Shown here: one piece after another, positions 43,631-53,426 of the stretch
Position numbering within the stretch: position 1 is the stretch's first letter
How the letters are laid out: each line of letters opens with the position of its first letter
Origin: CAWJAP01 sp963834365
GTDB taxonomy: Bacteria; Acidobacteriota; Vicinamibacteria; Vicinamibacterales; Vicinamibacteraceae
Assembly (NCBI GenBank): GCA_963834365.1
Contig: CAWIBS010000034.1
Coordinates: 1-64,000, forward strand
Reading direction: 5' to 3'
DNA length: 64,000 nucleotides
Made by a program: the position numbers and the translations under genes
The notes under the pieces: model-generated
What the model saw: only the letters and a program-made list of their open reading frames with translations
What the model was told of the DNA's origin: nothing
The model's database searches: none

Positions 43631-44842
43631 ATGGCTGACGGCGGCAGGATGGTACGTCTCGTCTGGCTGATCGCCTCGATTCCGGCGCTCTTCTGGGGGC
43701 AGGTGCCCGATCGTGCGCGCACCCTCCATCAGGACGCGCTCGTCTTCGATGCGCACGTCCACGTCGTCAATCGCCAGTTCTACCACGGTGGGGACATGGG
43801 CGAGCGCGTCGCCGACGGGCAGTTCGATCTGCCTCGTGCGAAGGAGGGCGGCCTCGACGCGATGTTCTTCAGCCTGTTCGTGACCGAGCAGTACTATCCG
43901 GCCCGCCTCGAGACGAAGCAGGTGCTCCGGCTGATCGATGCCGCGTACGCACAGCTGGAAAGGAACAAGGACGCCCTCGCGCTCGCGCTCACGGCGTCCG
44001 ATATCGAGCGGATCGCGGCGACCGGCCGGATCGCCGCCTTCATGGACCTCGAAGGCGGCTTCGATCTCGACGGCGACCTCGGCGTGCTCCGCGATCTCCA
44101 TCGGCTTGGACTGCGATCCTTCCAGCTGCCCGCACACAACTGGGCGAACGGCTTCGCCGATTCCTGCTGTGCGCCGCCCAAGTGGCGCGGCCTCAACGAC
44201 CGCGGCCGCGCGGTCATTCACGAGGCCAACCGCCTGGGGATGGTCATCAACGTCTCCCATGGCTCCGACGAGACGATCGCCCAGGCCATCGACGCCAGCG
44301 CCGATCCCGTGCTGGCCACGCACCACGGGTTGCGGAGCTTCAACGACATCCCGCGCACGATGTCCGACGATCTGCTGAAGAAGCTCGCGGCGAAGGGCGG
44401 GCTCATCGGGTTCCAGATCGGCAACGAATTCCACAACGTCCGGGTGTTCAACTGGCGCACCACGCACGCCGGCAAGCCCTTCTGGGACACGACCGACATC
44501 GGCCGAAAGGAAGCCGGCCTGAGCATCGAAGAGCTCGACAGGCTCGCCGCGCCGATGTTCCCGATGGTCGGGGTCGATGCGCCCGACGCCATCCGGTTCA
44601 CGCCCGCCGAGTGGCTCGCGGTCGTGGAGCGCGCCATCGGGCTGGTCGGCGAGGATCACGTCATGCTCGGATCCGATTTCGACGGCGGTCCGACGCTGCC
44701 GCGCGGCATGCGCGACATCCGCGATCTGCCGCTGCTGACCGAGGCCATGCTGGCACGCGGCTGGTCCGAGCAGCGGATCCGGAAGTTCATGGGGGGCAAC
44801 CTGCTTCGCGTGGTGAGACAAATCACGGAGAACCGGCAGTGA
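43631..44842 (+). CDS. Membrane dipeptidase (peptidase family M19)
   Basis: 403 residues with a short hydrophobic N-terminus (LVWLIASIPALFWG), perhaps a signal peptide. Zinc sites of the amidohydrolase barrel: LVFDAHVHVVNRQF, FMDLEGGFDLDGDL, VINVSHGSDETIAQAI, LATHHGLRSFNDIPRTMSDD and VMLGSDFDGGPTLPRGMRD. It cleaves dipeptides, including D-residue ones in relatives. It has its own promoter and stands alone. Confidence 0.88.
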   Translation: MADGGRMVRLVWLIASIPALFWGQVPDRARTLHQDALVFDAHVHVVNRQFYHGGDMGERVADGQFDLPRAKEGGLDAMFFSLFVTEQYYPARLETKQVLRLIDAAYAQLERNKDALALALTASDIERIAATGRIAAFMDLEGGFDLDGDLGVLRDLHRLGLRSFQLPAHNWANGFADSCCAPPKWRGLNDRGRAVIHEANRLGMVINVSHGSDETIAQAIDASADPVLATHHGLRSFNDIPRTMSDDLLKKLAAKGGLIGFQIGNEFHNVRVFNWRTTHAGKPFWDTTDIGRKEAGLSIEELDRLAAPMFPMVGVDAPDAIRFTPAEWLAVVERAIGLVGEDHVMLGSDFDGGPTLPRGMRDIRDLPLLTEAMLARGWSEQRIRKFMGGNLLRVVRQITENRQ

Positions 44843-44915
44843 TCCGCGCCCCCCTCTCTATAGCCCTGTCGAGATAGAAGGCGGGAGCCGGACTCATCAC
44901 GCACCCGTCACGACA

Positions 44916-44944
44916 TTGGTCCGAACGGACCGTCCATGCATAAT
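44916..44944 (+). promoter_or_regulatory. Promoter with overlapping palindrome, TonB receptor gene
   Basis: TTGGTC and CATAAT are 17 bp apart. The -35 box is part of the 14 bp palindrome GGTCCGAACGGACC (44,918-44,931), an operator candidate. The -10 box ends eight bases before ATG 44,952, so the mRNA would be leaderless and this ATG, not the GTG at 44,916, is the likely start. Confidence 0.6.
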
Positions 44945-44951
44945 TGCGCAG

Positions 44952-47153
44952 ATGTTCACCCAGGGGTTCTTCCTCATTCGCAACCTGTTTCCTGCCGCTG
45001 CCCTCGACGCACATGCTCGCGCCGTTGCGGCCGCTCTCGCCGTGGGGATCGCTGGTGCTCCGGCGCCTGTTCTGGCACAACCCGGAGCCACGCCGCTGGC
45101 GACCAGCGCGCAGGATGAGGCGCTCCGCTTCCGGATGCCGACGGTGACGGTCACGGCGCGCAAGGAGCGCGAGGACAAGCAGAAGGTCCCGGGCAGCGTC
45201 ACTGCCGTGCCGTCGGACACGCTCGAGAGCGCCGCCGTCCGGATCGTGAGCGACGCGGCCATCCTGGCGCCCAACACGTTCTTCACCGAGTTCTCCGCCA
45301 GAAAGCTCAGCAACGCCCGCTTTCGCGGCATCGGCGCCAGCCCCGCCAATCCGGGAATCACGACGTTCTTCGACGGTGTGCCTCAGTTGAACGCCAACTC
45401 CTCCAGCATCGAGCTGCTCGACGTCGACCAGATCGAGTTCGTGCGAGGTCCCCAGAGTGCGCTGTTCGGCCGGAACACGCTCGGAGGTCTGGTGAACGTG
45501 ACGAGCAGACGGCCGTCGCTGACGGCCTGGGGGGGCTCGCTGTCCGTGCCGTTCGGCAATTACGGCGCCTGGGCCGTCCGTGGCGCGGCGTCCGGCCCGA
45601 TCGCCGAGAACAAGGCGAGCGTCGGCGTGTCGTTTGCGCAGGTGTCACGTGAGGGCTTCACCGTGAACGACGTCACGGGGAACGACATCGACGATCGGTC
45701 CGCCTTCTCGGCCAAGGCCCAGCTCCTCTGGCTGCCGACGAGCGCCTGGGAGGCGCGCGTCATCGTCACGGGTGAGCGCGCCCGCGATGGCGACTACGCG
45801 CTGAACGACGTCGGCGCGCTGCGATCGAACCCGTTCCATGCCGCCCGCGACTTCGAGGGGTTCACCGATCGGGACGTGCTCGGTACGACGATCCTGGCCC
45901 GTCGCGACAGCGGCGCCTTCGTGTTCTCGAGCACGACCGGCTTCCTCAACTGGAAAACGCGGGACGTGACCGATCTCGACTACACGCCGCTGCCGGCCCT
46001 GACCCGCGACAACGCGGAGGAAGATTTCCAGTTCACACAGGAGCTGCGGGTGGCGTCGTCGGATCGCGCATCCATCGCGCTGACCGACCGGACGACCCTG
46101 CGGTGGCAGGGCGGCGTCTCACTCTTCACGCAGGACTACGAACAGGACGCCGTCAACAACTACGCGGCGTTCATCGCGGCGCCGTTCCCGATCAGCGAGC
46201 ACTCGCCCCGGGCGGCCCTGGACGATTTCGGACTGGGGGTCTTCGGTCAGGCGACGGTCACCTTCGGGGAGCGTCTCGATCTCTCGGGCGGCGCCCGGTT
46301 CGACTACGAGGACAAGAACGCGACGCTCGAGAGCTTCCTCGATCCCCCCATCGCTCCGGGGACGGTGGTCGAGACCGGCGAGAGCTTTTCGAACGTCTCG
46401 CCGCAGGCGGCCCTGGCCTATCGGGTGAAGCCCGACAAGACGCTGTACGCGACGGTCGGGCGGGGCTACAAGGCCGGCGGGTTCAATCCGGCCTCCCCCG
46501 TCGGGAGCGAGGCCTACGGCGAAGAGCTCACGTGGCACCTCGAGGGCGGCGTGAAGACAGCCTGGGCGGACAACCGCCTGTCGGCCAATGCGGCCGTCTT
46601 CTACATCGACTGGGACGATCTGCAGTTGAACGTGCCGAATCCGGACGTGCCCGCGCAGTTCTACATCGCCAACGCCGGCGGCGCCGTGAGCAAGGGCGTC
46701 GAGCTGGAGATTGCCGGCAGGCCGGCCACGGGCTTCGATCTGTTCGCGGCGGTCGGCTACACGCATGCGAGATTCTCGTCGGGCAGCCGGTCGGGAGGCG
46801 TGGACGTCGCGGGCAACGAGATTCCCAACACGCCGGAGTACACCCTCAGCTTCGGGACGCAGTATCAGCGCGCGGTGGGTCCGGCCATGATCGTGGGACG
46901 GGCTGACGCGGTCTTCTACGGCGCATTCCAGTACGACGACATGAACTCGCTCGGGCAGGACGCCTACTCCCTGGTCAACCTCCGCCTCGGGGTGACGGGG
47001 GGCTGGCTGACGGGGGAGTTCGTCGTGCGGAACGCCTTCGACACCCGCTACATTCCGGTGGCGTTTCCGTATCCGCCTTTCGCTCCGTCCGGCTTCGTGG
47101 GCGAGATGGGCGCCGCTCGAACGGTCAGCTTCAGCGCCGGCGTCCGATTCTGA
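44952..47153 (+). CDS. TonB-dependent outer membrane receptor
   Basis: About 733 residues. A signal peptide (VAAALAVGIAGAPAPVLAQ) leads to a TonB-box-like TVTVTARKE. The plug domain follows: IRIVSDAAILAPNTFFTEF-like segments, FRGIGASPANPGITTFFDGV, VEFVRGPQSALFGRNTLGG. The 22-strand barrel ends with FSAGVRF, an aromatic C-terminal residue as required for outer membrane insertion. It imports an iron complex, vitamin or glycan with energy from TonB; no substrate gene is adjacent. Confidence 0.9.
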   Translation: MFTQGFFLIRNLFPAAALDAHARAVAAALAVGIAGAPAPVLAQPGATPLATSAQDEALRFRMPTVTVTARKEREDKQKVPGSVTAVPSDTLESAAVRIVSDAAILAPNTFFTEFSARKLSNARFRGIGASPANPGITTFFDGVPQLNANSSSIELLDVDQIEFVRGPQSALFGRNTLGGLVNVTSRRPSLTAWGGSLSVPFGNYGAWAVRGAASGPIAENKASVGVSFAQVSREGFTVNDVTGNDIDDRSAFSAKAQLLWLPTSAWEARVIVTGERARDGDYALNDVGALRSNPFHAARDFEGFTDRDVLGTTILARRDSGAFVFSSTTGFLNWKTRDVTDLDYTPLPALTRDNAEEDFQFTQELRVASSDRASIALTDRTTLRWQGGVSLFTQDYEQDAVNNYAAFIAAPFPISEHSPRAALDDFGLGVFGQATVTFGERLDLSGGARFDYEDKNATLESFLDPPIAPGTVVETGESFSNVSPQAALAYRVKPDKTLYATVGRGYKAGGFNPASPVGSEAYGEELTWHLEGGVKTAWADNRLSANAAVFYIDWDDLQLNVPNPDVPAQFYIANAGGAVSKGVELEIAGRPATGFDLFAAVGYTHARFSSGSRSGGVDVAGNEIPNTPEYTLSFGTQYQRAVGPAMIVGRADAVFYGAFQYDDMNSLGQDAYSLVNLRLGVTGGWLTGEFVVRNAFDTRYIPVAFPYPPFAPSGFVGEMGAARTVSFSAGVRF

Positions 47154-47177
47154 TCATCCGGTGGCAACCCTCCGGTT

Positions 47178-47222
47178 GGACCAAAGTCCCACTTGTCTGC
47201 CGGCGATCCCGGGGCGTACCCT
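47178..47222 (+). promoter_or_regulatory. Palindrome plus promoter upstream of the sortase (site A)
   Basis: GGACCAAAGTCC (47,178-47,189) is followed after 3 bp by TTGTCT, 18 bp and TACCCT. The same arrangement is seen at sites B and C (48,199 and 51,784). Transcription would start near 47,229 and leave a leader of about 130 nt before the sortase gene. Confidence 0.6.
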
Positions 47223-47359
47223 ACTCCGTACGCAATCAGCTATGATGGCGACCAACCTGTGACAGAACGACACGTGCGTCCGATGACTCACGCCAGCAGC
47301 GACTGGTTTCGCGGTCAGGACGCTAAGCTAGACGGTATGCAACCATCGGGTGGACCGTC

Positions 47360-48070
47360 ATGACCCAAGCCGATCGCCACCCCAACAGGGTCTGGCTTTG
47401 GGTCGAGCGGCTGGCCTGGGCGACCGGGCTCACCGCGCTGGGTGTGTGGTCGGTGGCCCACGTGTCCGGCACCATGGGGACTCGCCGGGCGCTGCAGCAA
47501 TTCGCCGCCCTCCGGACTGTTACTGCTCAGACCGCCGCGGACCCGACGCCCGACCTGAGCCTCTGGGCTCCCGACCGCATCCGCGCCTGGCTCGACGCGC
47601 AGACGAAGGACGCGCCGGCGCCGCTGGGCGTGCTCCGCATTCCGCGGATTGGCGTCGAGGCTCCGGTGCTGGCAGGCACGGACGACTGGACGTTGAACCG
47701 TGGGGTCGGTCATATCGAGGGCACCGCGAAACCCGGCACGGCCGGCAATGCCGGCATCGCCGGCCACCGGGACGGGTTCTTCCGCGCGCTCAAGGACATT
47801 GCCGCGGGCGACGTCCTCGTGCTCGAGACGCCGGGCAGCGTGGACAACTACCGGGTCGAGCGAACCTGGATCGTCGGGCCCGACGATGTCTCCGTGCTCG
47901 ATCCCACGACCGCGCCGACCGTCACACTGGTGACGTGTTACCCGTTCTACTTCATCGGGTCCGCGCCCCAGCGTTTCATCGTCCGAGCCGTCCGCACTGA
48001 GACGACCGCCCCGCGGCAGTCGCCCGAACAGCAGGGAACCGGACGGCAGGGAACAAGGAAGACGCTGTGA
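47360..48070 (+). CDS. Sortase (class D-like)
   Basis: 236 residues. A membrane helix at 20-36 anchors it; the catalytic domain has His136 in GIAGHRDGFFRAL, Cys193 in TLVTCYPFYFIG and Arg205 in APQRFIVRA, the full sortase triad. LGVLRIPRIGVEAPVLAG is the domain start. Sortases cut a C-terminal signal and join proteins; in Gram-negative cells the acceptor is often unknown. I found no LPxTG-like target in this window. It is the first gene of the group with the GGACC palindrome. Confidence 0.9.
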   Translation: MTQADRHPNRVWLWVERLAWATGLTALGVWSVAHVSGTMGTRRALQQFAALRTVTAQTAADPTPDLSLWAPDRIRAWLDAQTKDAPAPLGVLRIPRIGVEAPVLAGTDDWTLNRGVGHIEGTAKPGTAGNAGIAGHRDGFFRALKDIAAGDVLVLETPGSVDNYRVERTWIVGPDDVSVLDPTTAPTVTLVTCYPFYFIGSAPQRFIVRAVRTETTAPRQSPEQQGTGRQGTRKTL

Positions 48071-48198
48071 GCCTGGTCAGCGGATGCCTGGCAGCCGCGA
48101 TCGGTGCCCTCCTGACGGCTCGCCGCCAGCGTCGCGCGGCGTAGAGCACCCCCCTGGCACCTGGTCCCACCCTGCGCTGGCCGCCTGCGCTCGCCGTG

Positions 48199-48241
48199 GG
48201 ACCAAGGTCCAATTGTGAGGCCGGTGCCGGCTGCGTACTCT
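48199..48241 (+). promoter_or_regulatory. Palindrome plus promoter of the sigma-54 activator operon (site B)
   Basis: The perfect GGACC-AA-GGTCC palindrome (48,199-48,210) is followed by TTGTGA, 17 bp and TACTCT. The -10 box ends six bases before ATG 48,248, so the message is probably leaderless. Confidence 0.65.
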
Positions 48242-48247
48242 AGCCGC

Positions 48248-49336
<1,089 letters not shown>

Positions 49337-49720
49337 GTGTCCTCCTCGGTCACGGACGCACCGTCGCTCACTCTGGTCGTCGTCGACGATGACGAGCACA
49401 TCCGGCGTGCCGTCGCGCGCCTGCTTCGTTCGCATGGCCATCGCGTCGTCGCCTTCGACTCCGCCGAGGCGTACCTGGCGGGAACCTGCGACGCCGATTG
49501 CGTCATCCTGGACATCGGCCTGCCAGGCATGAGCGGGCTCGAGCTGAACCAGCGGCTCACCGCGCGCGGCCCCCACCCGCCCGTCGTGTTCGTGACCGCC
49601 TACGACGAGCTGAAGGTCCTTGCGGCCGTGCAAGAGACGCAGTGTCCCTTCCTCAGGAAGCCGGTTGACGAGATCGGCCTTCTCGACGCGATCGCGCGCG
49701 CGACCTGCGATCACGCGTGA
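49337..49720 (+). CDS. Stand-alone receiver domain protein
   Basis: 127 residues, a receiver without an output domain. The acidic pair is in LTLVVVDDDEHIRRAVARLL, the phosphoacceptor is Asp59 in CVILDIGLPGMSGLELNQRL, the switch threonine in VVFVTAYDELK and the lysine in FLRKPVDE. It starts at GTG 49,337, the base after the activator's stop, and is followed by a histidine kinase. It resembles the receivers of FixJ or NtrC types. It probably carries phosphate from the kinase to the receiver-less activator. Confidence 0.9.
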   Translation: MSSSVTDAPSLTLVVVDDDEHIRRAVARLLRSHGHRVVAFDSAEAYLAGTCDADCVILDIGLPGMSGLELNQRLTARGPHPPVVFVTAYDELKVLAAVQETQCPFLRKPVDEIGLLDAIARATCDHA

Positions 49721-49895
49721 CCGGGCCTCCCGGCCAGCCCTCCTCGGGCGCCCGTGGCTCCGCGGCCGGCGACCGCGGCCGGCGTCGACTTCACGAGCAT
49801 GTGGCACTACTATGTCGGGGGTCGGCCGACGTTCGGATTCCCCTCGGCGCCGCCGCTGGAAGCTGGTCGCGCCTGTCGCCACCCGCGAGGACCAC

Positions 49896-51041
49896 GTGCA
49901 AGAGGGCATCACGAACGAGGCGGGCAACGGCGGCCGTGATCGCGCCTATCGCGCGCTCGTCGAATCCGAACAGCTCCATCGCCTCACCCTCAGCAACATC
50001 TCGGACGCGGTCTTCCTCACCGACGACCAGGGCGTGTTCACGTTCATCTGTCCGAACGTCGACGTGATTTTCGGCTACGTGCCGGACGAAGTGCAGGCGA
50101 TGACGCGGATTACCAGCCTGCTGGGCGAGAACCTGTTCAATCGCGACGAGCTCGACGCCCGTGGCGAAATCAGGAACGTGGAGCGGGAGATCACCGCCAA
50201 GTCGGGCGCCCGCCGCCACCTCCTCGTTCACGTCAAGAAGGTCTCGATCACGAACGGTGCCGTGCTCTTTACCTGCCGGGACGTCACCGACCGGCGACAT
50301 GCCGAGGAGGAGCTGCGGACGGCGCGGCGGGAACTGGGTCAGGCTTCGCGGCTGGCGCTGGTCGGCGAGCTGGTCGCGTCGCTCGGCCACGAGATCAACC
50401 AGCCGCTGACGTCCGTCCACACGAACGCCAGCGTCGGCCTTCGACGGCTCGAGGGCGAGGCCGGCCCCGACGACCTGTCCGAGCTGCGCGAGATCCTCGT
50501 CGACATCCGCGATGACAGCCGCCGCGCCGTGGACGTGATCGATCGGGTTCGGGCACTGGCCGGCAGCCGGCCGCTGCGCCGGCACCCTCTCGACATCAAC
50601 GAGATCGCGGGTGACGTCGTGCGGATCGTCGGAAGTGAGGCGCGGCGGCGGGGGGTGACGCTTCGCACCGAGCTGGGAACGGGGCTGCCGGCGATTGCCG
50701 CCGATCGTGTCTGCCTGCAGCAGGTCCTGGTGAACCTGATGATCAACGCCATGGACGCGATGGAGCAGATCGACGCGGGGGAACGGCAGGTCGTCGTCCG
50801 GACTCGCCGGACCGCCGACGAAGCCGTCGAGCTCGCCGTGAGCGACGTCGGCCACGGGATTCCCGCCGACCGGCTCGCCAGGCTGTTCGACGCGTTCTTC
50901 ACGACGAAAAAGGAGGGCCTGGGTCTGGGCCTGGCGATTGTGCGATCGATCGTCGAGGCACACGACGGGCAGATCTGGGCCGAGGACCACGACGGGCGGG
51001 GCGCGACGTTTCACATGACGCTCCCGGCGCTGTCCCGGTAA
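49896..51041 (+). CDS. PAS-domain sensor histidine kinase
   Basis: About 381 residues. The PAS domain (25-140) reads LSNISDAVFLTDDQGVFTFI and LFTCRDVTDRRHAEEELRT. The HisKA box is ALVGELVASLGHEINQPLTS, with the N-box (NLMINAMDAMEQID) and G-boxes (LGLGLAIVRSIVEAHDG) of the ATPase part. GTG 49,896 has CGAGG upstream and gives a full PAS domain. No membrane helix is present, so the input is cytoplasmic. It is the third gene of the sigma-54 activator/receiver operon. Confidence 0.9.
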   Translation: MQEGITNEAGNGGRDRAYRALVESEQLHRLTLSNISDAVFLTDDQGVFTFICPNVDVIFGYVPDEVQAMTRITSLLGENLFNRDELDARGEIRNVEREITAKSGARRHLLVHVKKVSITNGAVLFTCRDVTDRRHAEEELRTARRELGQASRLALVGELVASLGHEINQPLTSVHTNASVGLRRLEGEAGPDDLSELREILVDIRDDSRRAVDVIDRVRALAGSRPLRRHPLDINEIAGDVVRIVGSEARRRGVTLRTELGTGLPAIAADRVCLQQVLVNLMINAMDAMEQIDAGERQVVVRTRRTADEAVELAVSDVGHGIPADRLARLFDAFFTTKKEGLGLGLAIVRSIVEAHDGQIWAEDHDGRGATFHMTLPALSR

Positions 51042-51059
51042 ACCGAAACGGCGGGATCG

Positions 51060-51848
51060 ATGGTGGGCTCGTCCGCGCTCGTCAGCGGGAGACGCTCGGG
51101 GAAGACCTCCGCGATTGTCGTGAGCGCGGTCGCCTTTGCCCTGACGTGTTCCCATCCGGTCGTCACCTGGCCGGCTGCGAGCGTTACCGGTCCTGCGCAG
51201 CTGCGGCGCGGCGCCGTGCGTGAGCTCGAGACTGGCAAGCTCCTCGTCGCCGCACGCAACCTCCCGGATCCGAATTTCGCCTCGACGGTGGTGCTGCTCG
51301 CGGACTACAACGCGCAGGGCGCGATGGGCCTCATCGTCAACCGGCCGACGAAGGTGACGCTCGCGCGGCTTCTTCCCGGGCTCGAACAGGCGCCGGACAA
51401 GGCTTCCTCGGCTACCGTGTTCTTCGGCGGCCCGGTATCGCCGTCTGGCGTCCTCGCGCTGCTCCGTTCGAGCACCCGGCGGCCTGACAGCCGCCGCGTC
51501 GTCAACGACGTGTATCTGGTCAGCACCGGCGACGTCCTGAAGGAGACGATCGCCGCCGGCTCCGGATCCGAGCGCGTGCGTGTGTATGTCGGGTATGCCG
51601 GATGGGGACCCGGGCAGCTCGAAGCCGAGACGGCGGAAGGCTCGTGGCACGTGCTCGACGGCGACGGGGACGTCGTCTTCGATCCCGATCCCCAATCAAG
51701 CTGGCGTCGCCAGATCCAGCGCGCGGAGGCGCTGACAGCGAGGGCCCCGGGTCCGGGCCCGTTCCACGAAAAGCCGACGGGTGGGACCAAGGTCCAACTT
51801 GCGTGGCAGTTGCCGCGGGCTTACTTTCTGGCCGGCAACCGGCGATAA
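51060..51848 (+). CDS. Exported YqgE/AlgH-family protein
   Basis: 262 residues. The UPF0301 core is RELETGKLLVAARNLPDPNF, GAMGLIVNRPTKVTLARLLP, VFFGGPVSPSGVLAL and VRVYVGYAGWGPGQLEAETA. Unlike standard YqgE it has a hydrophobic N-terminal stretch (TSAIVVSAVAFALTCSHPVV) that looks like a signal or anchor. It follows the kinase after 18 bp, so it probably belongs to the same operon. Its last 22 codons overlap the palindrome and promoter of the next gene. The molecular role of the family is unknown. Confidence 0.85.
   Translation: MVGSSALVSGRRSGKTSAIVVSAVAFALTCSHPVVTWPAASVTGPAQLRRGAVRELETGKLLVAARNLPDPNFASTVVLLADYNAQGAMGLIVNRPTKVTLARLLPGLEQAPDKASSATVFFGGPVSPSGVLALLRSSTRRPDSRRVVNDVYLVSTGDVLKETIAAGSGSERVRVYVGYAGWGPGQLEAETAEGSWHVLDGDGDVVFDPDPQSSWRRQIQRAEALTARAPGPGPFHEKPTGGTKVQLAWQLPRAYFLAGNRR
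51784..51827 (+). promoter_or_regulatory. Palindrome plus promoter of the exported helical protein (site C)
   Basis: GGACCAAGGTCC (51,784-51,795), then TTGCGT, 17 bp and TACTTT, inside the 3' end of the YqgE-like gene. Transcription would begin near 51,834, leaving a leader of about 110 nt before ATG 51,943. Confidence 0.6.
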
Positions 51849-51942
51849 TCCATCAATTCCATGCACTCCAGTTGCGCTCGGCCGGCCAGCGCTGACGCTG
51901 CGTCGAGCGACTTACTCCCTGTTGGCCGTTGAAGGAGCTCTC

Positions 51943-52803
51943 ATGACCACGACTATCGACACACTATCCACGGGCCCGGTGCGATCACGGTCATCTCGCC
52001 GTGTGACGCGGATCGCGGCTGCACTTGCCATTGCCATGCTCGGGACGATGACGAGCATCTCCGCCGAGCGTCTGCGCGACAAGGAAGTCGAGGAATTGCT
52101 CGACCGGATCGACAATGAGCGCGATCGCTTCGAGGACCAGCTCGACAGCAAGCTGAAGAACAGCATTCTTCGCGGGCCCGCCGGCGAAGTGAACGTCAAT
52201 CGCTACCTGGACGACCTCCAGGACAACGTGGACAAGATGAAGGAGAGATTCAAGTCGGAGTACGCGGCCAGCGCCGAGGTGACGACGGTGCTCCGCCAGG
52301 CGTCGGACATCCACCGCTACATGTCCACACTGCCCGCGGACTACGACGGTCGGAGCGAATGGAACAAGCTGTCGGCGAGCCTCGGCGAGCTCGCCGCCGT
52401 CTACGGCACCACGTTGCCCGTTGCGGAAGGGCACCAGGCGCGACGGCTCAACGACCTCGAGGTCGAGAAGACAGCCGAAGAGCTCGCCGCAAGCGCGGAT
52501 CGCTTCAAGTCGGAGCTGGACTCGTCCCTGAGGAAAGACACCACGATCGACCAGGCGACGCGGGAGGCTGCCGTGCGGGAGGCCGACGCGCTGAAGGAGA
52601 GCGCGAAGAAGCTGGATGACGTGGTCGACGACAAACGGCCGGCGTCGGGCGAGGCGCAGGCGCTGCTCGATCACGCTGCCAGGATGCGTGCGGCGGCGTC
52701 GGGACGCACGTTGTCGTCTGGGGCACAATCCGCGTGGAGTGCGATCGAGAGTGGTCTCGAGAAGGTGGCGCAGGCATTCAACATGCCCGTCGGCCGTAAA
52801 TGA
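51943..52803 (+). CDS. Exported helical coiled-coil protein, unknown function
   Basis: 286 residues starting after GAAGGAGCTCTC. A signal peptide (RVTRIAAALAIAMLGTMTSI) is followed by an almost fully helical, charged sequence: RLRDKEVEELLDRIDNERDR, YLDDLQDNVDKMKERFKSEY, LEVEKTAEELAASADRFKSE. No cysteine and no known domain is seen. It is the third unit with the GGACC palindrome, so it is probably made together with the sortase and the regulators. It has no sortase signal. A periplasmic structural or chaperone role is only a guess. Its stop overlaps the pyrophosphatase start. Confidence 0.75.
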   Translation: MTTTIDTLSTGPVRSRSSRRVTRIAAALAIAMLGTMTSISAERLRDKEVEELLDRIDNERDRFEDQLDSKLKNSILRGPAGEVNVNRYLDDLQDNVDKMKERFKSEYAASAEVTTVLRQASDIHRYMSTLPADYDGRSEWNKLSASLGELAAVYGTTLPVAEGHQARRLNDLEVEKTAEELAASADRFKSELDSSLRKDTTIDQATREAAVREADALKESAKKLDDVVDDKRPASGEAQALLDHAARMRAAASGRTLSSGAQSAWSAIESGLEKVAQAFNMPVGRK

Positions 52804-53201
52804 GCGGCCCGGCCGATCGTGACTCGCTGCGTCGGATGGCCGGTGCCATGTCCGCGCAGCCGTCTGCCTTCTGGACGCAGGTGGACGAGCTCGTCGCCTC
52901 GAGCCGCGTCGTCGTCGATCGTCCCCGGCACAGCGAACATCCGAGGTATCCGGGGCATTTCTACCCTGTCGACTACGGCTACCTCGACGGCACGACGTCT
53001 GGTGACGGCGAGGGCATCGACGTGTGGATCGGCGCGGCCGCCGATCGATCCGTCACGGCGGCCGTCTGCACCGTGGACCTGCGGAAGCGGGACATGGAAG
53101 TGAAGCTGCTGCTCGGGTGCTCACCGGCTGAGATTGGGCTGGTCACGCAGTTCCTGACTGGCCTCGGTATGGGCCATCAACTGCTGCTTCGATCGTCCTA
53201 G
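52800..53201 (+). CDS. Small inorganic pyrophosphatase-family protein
   Basis: 133 residues, shorter than the 170 or more of standard type I enzymes. The core is FWTQVDELVASSRVVVDRPR, HPRYPGHFYPVDYGYLDGT and GDGEGIDVWIGAAADR, with the acidic metal-binding stretch in DGEGIDVW. It hydrolyses pyrophosphate or a similar phosphoanhydride. It overlaps the exported helical protein by 4 bp (ATGA), so both are translated together although one is exported and this one lacks a signal. Confidence 0.8.
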   Translation: MSGPADRDSLRRMAGAMSAQPSAFWTQVDELVASSRVVVDRPRHSEHPRYPGHFYPVDYGYLDGTTSGDGEGIDVWIGAAADRSVTAAVCTVDLRKRDMEVKLLLGCSPAEIGLVTQFLTGLGMGHQLLLRSS

Positions 53202-53426
53202 GCTTCTTCGATCTCCCCTCGACGAGCAGCGCCGCCTGCGCCCGCTGCCGGACCAGTGGTTCGTCGCCGAGCATGCCGAACATTTTCTTTGATTCGGCAG
53301 CCGCGCGCGTGCTAGAACGCACCGTTCCAGTTCACTGATCCGCGTTCCGGCGTCCAATACGCCCGTGGCTCACAGGGCCAGGGGGTGGCATGCCGGGTGA
53401 TGCGCCATCCCGTGAAGGGAGACCCC

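Noticed and set aside
47360..48070. An exosortase/PEP-CTERM system
   Set aside because: The enzyme has the sortase triad and fold, not the multi-helix exosortase, and no PEP-CTERM tail was seen.
51799..51830. TGGCAGTTGCCGCGG near 51,804 considered as a sigma-54 promoter
   Set aside because: The GG/GC spacing does not fit -24/-12, and the two sister sites lack it, while all three share -35/-10 boxes.
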